A DNA stretch of 35,771 nt from a bacterium (GTDB taxonomy: Bacteria; Patescibacteriota; Patescibacteriia; UBA9934; GWF2-40-263): assembly GCA_020057555.1 (NCBI GenBank), contig JAGVFR010000005.1, positions 1-35,771 on the forward strand, given 5' to 3'. Below are positions 7,525 through 13,120 of the stretch, one piece after another. The notes below the pieces were generated by a model. It ran no database searches. It was not told the origin of the DNA and was given only the letters and a program-made list of their open reading frames with translations. Numbering within the stretch: position 1 is the first letter of the stretch; the number at the start of each line of letters is the position of its first letter. The position numbers and the translations under genes are program-made.

Positions 7525-8971
7525 GGGATTCGTAATAAATATCCCAACTAACTCCTGTTGGATCGTCATGCAATTCAATCCCAAGATCCTTTAATTCTTG
7601 TCGAATGCTATCACTGAGATTAAAGTTCTTATCGGATTTCGCTTTTTCTCTTTCTGATACCCGATCCTCGACGTATTCGCTCGTTATATTTCTTCTTTTT
7701 AAAAATCGCTCTTTCTCTCCATCGATATATTCTTGAGGATTTTCATCCAATAGTCTTAAAGTGCATGTAATTTTTTTAAATTCACGTATAAAATAGTCTA
7801 AGCTGGAAATTTTGTTATATTGAGCAATTTTTTCATCCATGAGGAATGAATTAACGTCTCGAAAAGTTGATGATAATTGAGACACGACAAGAGCAGTGTT
7901 GAAATCAGCATCCATCACAGATTCAAAATTCGCTACAACAGAATCAGAAAACTCCTTGAGGAGGTTATCGTCATCATTTGTTAAAGTACCATTTACTAAT
8001 AGTTTGTTGATAATGTTAAGCGTTTTATAAAAATAAAAGACTCTTTTACTAGCAATTTTAAATAAGTCCTCGGTAAAATCAATCGGTGAGGAATAGTGAA
8101 AACTTAATATCGCAAAACGTATTACATCGGGTGGATAATTCTTAAGAGCTTGTTCTACTGTAATAAAATTACCTAGACTCTTACTCATTTTTTGGCCTTC
8201 CACCATAACCAACCCATTATGAAGCCAATAATGTGCAAATTGTTTGTTAGTAAATGATTCGCTTTGTGCGATCTCGTTTTCATGATGGGGAAAGATCAAA
8301 TCTATTCCACCCCCGTGTATGTCAATAGAATCTCCGAGAAATATTTTTGCCAAGACCGAGCATTCAATGTGCCACCCTGGCCTGCCATAACCCCATGGCG
8401 ACAACCAAGATGGCTCACCTTTCTTAGTCTTTTTCCATAAACTGAAATCTTGAGGATGTTTTTTATAACGAACCGTCTCATCACTGACCATGTCTTCTAA
8501 TTTACGTTTTGATAATTTTCCATAATTAGGAAATGCATACACATCAAATAAAATTTCTCCATTAGAAACATAAGCTGCTCCAATTCTTAGTAATTTGCTA
8601 ATAAAATCGATAATCTCTTGAATGTAATCTGATACTTTTGGTTCATATGTAGCCCTACCGACTTTTAATCTTGATAAATCGATAGCGGTTTTAATTACGT
8701 AAAAATTACTTAGTTCAAGGGGATCTCTTTGTAGTTTCTTTGCTCTATCAATAATCTTATCGTCAATATCCGTATAATTACGAACGTATCTCACTATATA
8801 CCCCTTGTATTCAAAATAATTTCGCACAACATCAAAAAATATTGCCTGACGTGCATGACCTATATGGACATCATCGTAGGTCGTTACCCCACATGCATAC
8901 AAACTAACTTCTCCCGGTATTATCGGCTCAAAATGTTCAATTTTTCCTAAAAAAGTCGAGTAGATATTCAT
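7517..8971 (-). CDS. cysS: Cysteinyl-tRNA synthetase
   Basis: A 484-residue class I aminoacyl-tRNA synthetase that charges tRNA-Cys with cysteine using ATP. The catalytic core is intact: YACGVTTYDDVHIGHAR (zinc Cys and HIGH motif) near residue 27, GWHIECS with the second zinc Cys near 202, FPHHENEIAQSES with the remaining zinc ligands near 228, and KMSKSLGN near 264. The anticodon-binding helical domain and a short C-terminal domain (SDSIRQELKDLGIELHDDPTGVSW) are present, so the length is normal. It lies 31 bases after the YcaO gene in the same direction, with no terminator between, which implies one transcript. No ribosome site is evident. It could be the only CysRS of the cell or a second copy dedicated to the YcaO pathway; the window cannot show which. 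No T-box leader is visible. Confidence 0.95.
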   Translation of the reverse strand: MNIYSTFLGKIEHFEPIIPGEVSLYACGVTTYDDVHIGHARQAIFFDVVRNYFEYKGYIVRYVRNYTDIDDKIIDRAKKLQRDPLELSNFYVIKTAIDLSRLKVGRATYEPKVSDYIQEIIDFISKLLRIGAAYVSNGEILFDVYAFPNYGKLSKRKLEDMVSDETVRYKKHPQDFSLWKKTKKGEPSWLSPWGYGRPGWHIECSVLAKIFLGDSIDIHGGGIDLIFPHHENEIAQSESFTNKQFAHYWLHNGLVMVEGQKMSKSLGNFITVEQALKNYPPDVIRFAILSFHYSSPIDFTEDLFKIASKRVFYFYKTLNIINKLLVNGTLTNDDDNLLKEFSDSVVANFESVMDADFNTALVVSQLSSTFRDVNSFLMDEKIAQYNKISSLDYFIREFKKITCTLRLLDENPQEYIDGEKERFLKRRNITSEYVEDRVSEREKAKSDKNFNLSDSIRQELKDLGIELHDDPTGVSWDIYYESLH

Positions 8972-9002
8972 AAAGTAAGAGTTTGTCTTTTTCTATTCTA
9001 AC

Positions 9003-10223
9003 TCATCCAAATGGGTGCGGTAAAAAATTTATTTCAGATGAATTGAGTATCCCACCAGAGTAAATTTTCAATCTCCGATAGTCTCGGTGTAGCTGACTAT
9101 GGTTAACCTCAAGTGGGTGCATGCCTGGTACGACAACCTTATTAGCATAATAACCAGAATCTGAGAACTTCGTATGAAGAATATTCACACGCAAAGGTTC
9201 GTAACCATGACTCACAAGTCGATTAATACACTCTTTAAATGTCTTAGGATGATTTTCGGTTAGTCTTTGATATGCGCCGGAAGAAAGCACTGTGGTCTTA
9301 CCAACAAACCAACTATTGTAATTTCTGAAGTATCGATTATAGGGCACCATTATGTGATTCATGAGGCTCGCGACTGATTTATCTCCTACATAGTTCTTCT
9401 TTAAAAGTATTTTTTGCGTTCTCAAGATCATCACCGATTCCTCGATAGATCTTTGGATTGCAAGTTCAATATCGAGCTTACAGCACGAACCGTAAGCATT
9501 GTATTGGTTATCGGTAGAATAAAGCCGTGAAATCACAGTTATAATATTCATATCATTTACGGCGAAATACACCTCTATATTCATTCCAACATTTTGCACA
9601 AGAGCGAAAAGTTCCGCGATTTTTTTTGTAGCAAATAATTGTGAACTCTCTAAACAGAACCATCCTTTTTTCAGAAGCCACGAACACATGGTTGTATCGC
9701 GCTCTATCACTTCGCATAAACCGTTTTCCAAACTGTGTATTTCATTTTTCGCTACCGCCGCCCCAGTGGAGGTGCAGCCATCGATTTTTCCAACCTTATC
9801 GACTGGAACAATTAATTCAGCAGGAAGATATTTTATCGTCCCATCCAACAAACTTTCCGCTTTTACCCATTCATACACATATAAAATTTCTGGTCGGACG
9901 TATGAAAATTTCCTTCTGAAGTACTGATCTTGTGAATACAAAATAAATTCCTTTGGATTTATATACACATTCCGATCGTAATAACCGTAATAAAACTTAT
10001 CTTCTTCGAAGTTCATGAAGCAACATCGTTCAATAGATTCAGAGATAGCTCTAGCGAGAGCGTTTTCCTGATTAAGATCCAATGCTGCACCATTTACTTT
10101 TTCTGTATTTACGTTGAATCCATTGTTAGCTTTATCGCTCATTGGACTGACAAGGTATCCAGATAATTCAGGAACACCAAAAGGAATGTGTAGTCTCTTG
10201 GCTTTGAATTCAATCTGCTCCAA
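9003..10223 (-). CDS. YcaO-domain protein (azoline-forming type)
   Basis: A 406-residue YcaO enzyme. The family uses ATP to activate a peptide amide; typical members cyclise Cys, Ser or Thr into azolines, others make thioamides or amidines. Visible motifs are ALARAISESIERCC near residue 55 (the Glu-rich ATP-Mg site), STGAAVAKNEIHSLENGLCEVIERDT near 150-175 (second ATP site), LAIQRSIEESVMI near 265, and a C-terminus FLPHPFG that resembles the Pro-rich tail of azoline-forming YcaO proteins. No E1-like or Ocin-ThiF partner is encoded in the window. The likely start is TTG at 10223; no in-frame ATG occurs before residue 29 and no ribosome site is clear, so the start could be a few codons upstream. 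It has its own promoter (10424-10452) and a leader with a 22-codon ORF and a long hairpin. cysS follows in the same operon. Substrate unknown. Confidence 0.88.
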   Translation of the reverse strand: MEQIEFKAKRLHIPFGVPELSGYLVSPMSDKANNGFNVNTEKVNGAALDLNQENALARAISESIERCCFMNFEEDKFYYGYYDRNVYINPKEFILYSQDQYFRRKFSYVRPEILYVYEWVKAESLLDGTIKYLPAELIVPVDKVGKIDGCTSTGAAVAKNEIHSLENGLCEVIERDTTMCSWLLKKGWFCLESSQLFATKKIAELFALVQNVGMNIEVYFAVNDMNIITVISRLYSTDNQYNAYGSCCKLDIELAIQRSIEESVMILRTQKILLKKNYVGDKSVASLMNHIMVPYNRYFRNYNSWFVGKTTVLSSGAYQRLTENHPKTFKECINRLVSHGYEPLRVNILHTKFSDSGYYANKVVVPGMHPLEVNHSQLHRDYRRLKIYSGGILNSSEINFLPHPFG

Positions 10224-10262
10224 TCTACTTTTTGTAACATGTATTTTCCAACGTAATGACCC

Positions 10263-10298
10263 AAATTAAATACCATCAATTAAGATGGTATTTAATTT
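10263..10298 (-). promoter_or_regulatory. Perfect 15-bp hairpin in the YcaO-cysS leader (attenuator-like)
   Basis: AAATTAAATACCATC (10263-10277) and GATGGTATTTAATTT (10284-10298) pair without mismatch around AATTAA. On the minus strand the 3' arm ends ATTTAATTT, a weak terminator-like tail. It sits seven bases after the stop of the 22-codon ORF and 40 bases before the YcaO start. This is where a partial terminator or RNA-processing stem is often found between a precursor-peptide or leader-peptide gene and the enzymes it precedes. Confidence 0.6.
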
Positions 10299-10305
10299 TA
10301 AGAGG

Positions 10306-10374
10306 TTAACCTGTCTCTGTTGAACAAAAAACCTCGGACATACTCTCAATTGAGTCTATGATAATTTTTACCAT
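10306..10374 (-). CDS. 22-codon ORF in the YcaO leader: candidate precursor or leader peptide
   Basis: ATG at 10374 to TAA at 10306 encodes a 22-residue peptide that starts MVKIIIDSIE, continues SMSEV and ends FCSTETG. The hydrophobic and acidic first part followed by a short tail with one Cys, Ser, Thr and a final Gly looks like a tiny leader plus core, the kind of substrate a YcaO enzyme modifies. It starts about 43 bases after the predicted transcription start and ends just before a perfect hairpin. No ribosome site is visible, though YcaO and cysS also lack one. A short frame like this can occur by chance in AT-rich DNA, and it could instead be a regulatory leader peptide (one Cys codon in front of a cysS operon). 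Position is its main support. Confidence 0.35.
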   Translation of the reverse strand: MVKIIIDSIESMSEVFCSTETG

Positions 10375-10423
10375 ATTTAAAGAGAGAATTACCTTACTTA
10401 GATGTATTTTCGACCTTTTAAGT

Positions 10424-10452
10424 AAAGTAACAGAGACGATGTAAAGCGTCAA
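10424..10452 (-). promoter_or_regulatory. Promoter of the YcaO-cysS operon
   Basis: On the minus strand TTGACG, 17 bases, TACTTT, with TG one base before the -10. The predicted start is near 10417. A 9-bp inverted repeat (GTCTCTGTT at 10313-10321 and AACAGAGAC at 10429-10437) and a smaller 10-bp stem nearby (one G-U) lie across the promoter and leader and may be regulatory. Confidence 0.6.
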
Positions 10453-10492
10453 AAAAAAATTACGGTTACTACTCTACTCGATTTGTTGAAAT

Positions 10493-10516
10493 AAAAAAGC
10501 CTGCCGAGAGGCAGAC
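10493..10516 (-). terminator. Intrinsic terminator of the radical SAM gene
   Basis: On the minus strand GTCTGCC, a TCTC loop and GGCAGGC (7 bp, one G-U) followed by T6. It begins nine bases after the stop codon of the radical SAM gene and so separates that gene from the YcaO-cysS unit, which has its own promoter immediately downstream. Confidence 0.85.
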
Positions 10517-10524
10517 AAATAGAG

Positions 10525-11670
10525 TTAATCGGGCGTTCGGATAGCGCTTCCAAAGTCCCAATCAGATGTCCACAATGTGCCACCTTCAACAGGCATCTCA
10601 ACAAACTTCTTATCATGTAACAGAGGCAACACAAGTTTCTGAAAGAACAGCTGAAGTGCACAGGCACTTTTATCTTTACCATATAGATCACCATTAGATG
10701 ACCATGCGGTACGACGGCAACCTCCCCCGCAATACTTGAGCATATGACAGTTTGCACACTTCGTAACCAAAAGTGGCATACATTTATGAGCCCTACACGG
10801 AGTCGATCTCCATATGTCTTGAAGCAAAGCACTATGCACGTTACCGAATATAACATTGTCAAAAGCCGGACATGGCACAACGCTTCCATCCGCCTTAACG
10901 GTAATCGATGTTTTCTTATATTCACAACAACAGTTTTCCGTGGAGAATGTATGAATGATCTTTCGCTCAATATCTCGACTCGTGATGAGAGAATCCACGC
11001 TGATATGGATATCGTCTTGATGACAAAGCATGTGTTTAATAATTTGCTCAAAGGCCATACATACATCGCTGAAGTCAGCATATATATCTAGATTATTTCC
11101 AGCTTCACCTTGGAGTCTTGGTATTGCCAATCGCCACTGGCTGGCACCAATGCTCTTTATCATGGATAACATCGGAATGAGGCTATCGACGTTATATTTC
11201 GTCACCATCGTATTGACACCGACTGCCACTCCTGAGTGACGTGCGAATCGGACAAACTTCATGGCACTAGAAAACGTCCCGACCCCCCTCATCATCTCAT
11301 GAGCACTTGCTGAATGCCCATCCAGACTTACCAAGAAACTCGTTGCAGGACTATCTTTGAGTAATCTCTCGACAACATCAAGCCTATGTACCGTGCCATT
11401 GGTGAAAACACTTTTAAGACGAACTGCCTTGTCTTTGAAGAGACTAATGATTTCAGGCAGATCGCGTCGCAGAAGTGGTTCTCCTCCAGAAAGCCAACAC
11501 TCCTCGACTCCCATCTTTTCCATTTCAGCGACTAGCAATCGAATCCGTTGCTGTGTCAATTGATCACGTAAACGAGAAAGAAAATACTTTCCACCATAGC
11601 AATGTTTACATTTTCCTAAAAGGTTACAGCGGTTCGTAACATCCAGATGAACCGATTTCAATGTTACCAT
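10525..11670 (-). CDS. Radical SAM/SPASM-domain protein with a CX5CX2C cluster motif
   Basis: A 381-residue radical SAM enzyme. The SAM-cluster motif near residue 14 reads VTNRCNLLGKCKHCYGG, with five rather than three residues between the first two Cys. ECWLSGGEPLLRRDL (residues ~57-71) is the SAM-binding GGE motif, followed by FTNGT and FLVSLDG, as in the TIM-barrel core. The C-terminal part (residues ~250-345) is a Cys-rich SPASM domain: ADGSVVPCPAF, GNVHS, CANCHMLKYCGGGCRR and a final Cys near DKSAC, suited to two extra iron-sulphur clusters. SPASM enzymes commonly modify peptides, though some act on other substrates. The ATG has a strong ribosome site (GGAGAA). A TATAAT at 11757-11762 on the minus strand is a weak promoter candidate. 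It has its own terminator but lies next to the YcaO operon on the same strand. Confidence 0.9.
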   Translation of the reverse strand: MVTLKSVHLDVTNRCNLLGKCKHCYGGKYFLSRLRDQLTQQRIRLLVAEMEKMGVEECWLSGGEPLLRRDLPEIISLFKDKAVRLKSVFTNGTVHRLDVVERLLKDSPATSFLVSLDGHSASAHEMMRGVGTFSSAMKFVRFARHSGVAVGVNTMVTKYNVDSLIPMLSMIKSIGASQWRLAIPRLQGEAGNNLDIYADFSDVCMAFEQIIKHMLCHQDDIHISVDSLITSRDIERKIIHTFSTENCCCEYKKTSITVKADGSVVPCPAFDNVIFGNVHSALLQDIWRSTPCRAHKCMPLLVTKCANCHMLKYCGGGCRRTAWSSNGDLYGKDKSACALQLFFQKLVLPLLHDKKFVEMPVEGGTLWTSDWDFGSAIRTPD

Positions 11671-11791
11671 TTTATTTTCTCCATTCTTGTATCTGGTTAA
11701 TAGACAATCAAGTCATTCGTTTTTTATTGGAAAGATCAATTCCCTATAACCCTTATATTATAACTAAGAAAAAAAATCAAGCCGTTGTATT

Positions 11792-11854
11792 GGGGTCAGA
11801 TCTTCGATCATCGGTTTTGAGCGATGTTAAACCGATGATCGAAGACCTGACCCC
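11792..11854. repeat. Long palindromic repeat of the GGGGTCAGRTCTTC type (REP/MITE-like)
   Basis: Two 26-base arms (11792-11817 and 11829-11854) differ at one position and enclose an 11-base loop. The arm ends are GGGGTCAG and CTGACCCC. From memory, similar GGGGTCAGGTCTTC words border palindromic repeats and transposon ends in many bacteria. It lies between the divergent radical SAM and lipoprotein genes, close to the lipoprotein promoter; no transposase is encoded in the window. Confidence 0.75.
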
Positions 11855-11862
11855 TTCCAAAC

Positions 11863-11891
11863 TTGACAAAATTGGGGTTTTGTGATGAAAT
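11863..11891 (+). promoter_or_regulatory. Promoter of the lipoprotein gene
   Basis: TTGACA (11863-11868), 17 bases and TGAAAT (11886-11891). The leader has a small hairpin (GCCCA, GAAAA loop, TGGGC) just before the ribosome site, like the arrangement in front of the HExxH protein gene at 3912. Confidence 0.65.
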
Positions 11892-11932
11892 GATGATGAG
11901 GATGCCCAGAAAATGGGCTGAAAGGAGAGAAA

Positions 11933-12691
11933 ATGAAGCTCTTTCAAAAGGTCGCGATCTGCGTGATCGCAATGGTTCTGTCCATGTTTATTCTCGCGGG
12001 TTGCGAGAGCGCGGGAGCTGAAGACAGCAGAACAGCGTGCGAAAAAATCCGAACATGCTGTGAGGAGGGGTATAGTAACCACGCGGTGTGTGACGATTAT
12101 GAAACTGAAGATGACTGTGAACTATCTCTAAGCTTTAGTTTTGTAAGTGAAGAGTGCGTCAATGGTCACTTTGTGGAGAAAGTGAACAAGTCCGGACTCG
12201 TGATCGCCACGGCGCCCAACGAATTCGTTGGAGATTTCACGTTCAATGGCGAAGTGGTCTGCGTGAACGTCAATGTCTGCGAGAAGAAGACTATCGGCGA
12301 AAAAAAGACGGGTGGTGGTGTGGTCTGGGTAAAATTCTTTCGTCAAGATTCTCTCTTTCTTAACAAGGTCGTCGGAATTGATCCGATGGATCCTGTGAAA
12401 GTCTTCTGGGACGAGCCCGAGGACTGGGGGCTCGCGCCAAACGGGACGTATCGCGATGAGGCCGATCAGTACGAAGGTGAGGCCACGACGGAGATGGTTG
12501 ATGGTCACTTTGAACTCCACTGGGCTGGATCCATTCTAGGCATAGTAGATAGGAACAGCTTCTCCGTAGCAGATGACGCTATCGAAATCTCCAATGGGAT
12601 CATCTCCGATGATCTCAAGACGATCACATACCACAAGACGTATCCACAATCCAACAAGGAATTCGATATCGTGCTCACTCGTGTCGAGTAG
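11933..12691 (+). CDS. Cys-rich lipoprotein, hypothetical
   Basis: A 252-residue lipoprotein. Residues 1-23 are a signal peptide with a clear lipobox (ILAGC), so Cys24 would carry the lipid and the protein sits on the outer face of the membrane. The next ~55 residues hold many Cys (CEKIRTCCEEGYSNHAVCDDYETEDDC and onward, including VSEEC), probably forming disulphides. The rest is beta-rich and acidic, with FVGDFTFNGEVVCVNVNVC and a C-terminal DDLKTITYHKTY segment like that of small beta-barrel lipoproteins. The ribosome site AGGAGA is strong, with a promoter at 11863 and a terminator at 12726. I do not recognise the family. It is divergent from the radical SAM gene, with no sign that the two act together. 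Confidence 0.75.
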   Translation: MKLFQKVAICVIAMVLSMFILAGCESAGAEDSRTACEKIRTCCEEGYSNHAVCDDYETEDDCELSLSFSFVSEECVNGHFVEKVNKSGLVIATAPNEFVGDFTFNGEVVCVNVNVCEKKTIGEKKTGGGVVWVKFFRQDSLFLNKVVGIDPMDPVKVFWDEPEDWGLAPNGTYRDEADQYEGEATTEMVDGHFELHWAGSILGIVDRNSFSVADDAIEISNGIISDDLKTITYHKTYPQSNKEFDIVLTRVE

Positions 12692-12725
12692 CTGGATCGT
12701 AGATCCTTCGCTCGAAGGATCACTG

Positions 12726-12761
12726 CCCGGTTTGCATACTGCAACCCGGGATTTTTTATTT
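12726..12761 (+). terminator. Intrinsic terminator of the lipoprotein gene
   Basis: CCCGGTTTGCA, a TAC loop and TGCAACCCGGG form an 11-bp stem with one mismatch, then ATTTTTTATTT. A second perfect hairpin (GATCCTTC, GCTC loop, GAAGGATC at 12702-12721) lies just before it. Confidence 0.85.
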
Positions 12762-13075
12762 GAAAATTCCTCATCGACCGAGTGGAGAGATCTCTCGACT
12801 CGTTTAACTCGCTCGAGATGACAGAAGCATAGATTGCTTCGACCTTTGGTCTCGCAATGACGGAAATTCGAGATGACAAAAATGCTCTGTGTCATCTCGA
12901 GCGATCCCGCCATGGCGGGAGAGTCGAGAGATCTCTCCGCTCGTCGGCTGTTGGCCTCCTCGGTCGAGATGACAAAAGCAGAGATTGCTTCGACCTTTGG
13001 TCTCGCAATGACGGAAATTCGTGATCCTTCGCTTCGCTCAGGAGGACTGAAAAAGTAACCGCTCGGGATGACACA
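12762..13075. repeat. Cluster of dispersed repeats, non-coding
   Basis: Two 58-base direct copies (12813-12870 and 12964-13021) differ at two positions. Both contain the words GATTGCTTCGACC and CTCGCAATGACGG, related to the element at 543-641. Between them, GAGAGATCTCTCGACTCG words near 12783-12802 recur inverted near 12931-12952. The open frames here have no ribosome sites and appear to be made of the repeats. With a single 93-base gap between the two copies it is not a CRISPR array. I see no gene in this stretch. Confidence 0.75.
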
Positions 13076-13082
13076 AGACAAC

Positions 13083-13110
13083 AAAATCACAGGCGTTAGC
13101 CTGTGATTTT
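13083..13110 (-). terminator. Terminator after the giant surface protein gene
   Basis: A perfect 12-bp stem (AAAATCACAGGC and GCCTGTGATTTT) with a 4-base loop, ending on the minus strand in GATTTTGTTGTC. It lies 10 bases after the stop codon at 13121. It is symmetrical enough that it could also stop transcription arriving from the left. Confidence 0.75.
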
Positions 13111-13120
13111 CTCCTTTTTC

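Noticed and set aside
8972-9002. T-box riboswitch in front of cysS
   Set aside because: The gap to YcaO is 31 bases, and no T-box-like conserved bulge is seen there or in the YcaO leader.
10449-11081. A 210-codon minus-strand frame
   Set aside because: It lies in another frame inside the radical SAM gene and its terminator; the radical SAM frame has all the motifs.
12813-13021. Possible CRISPR-like direct repeats
   Set aside because: Only two copies of a 58-base repeat with one 93-base gap and internal inverted repeats; no cas genes.
12505-13090. Several open frames of 60-184 codons
   Set aside because: They are translations of dispersed repeats and of the antisense of the lipoprotein gene, with no ribosome sites.
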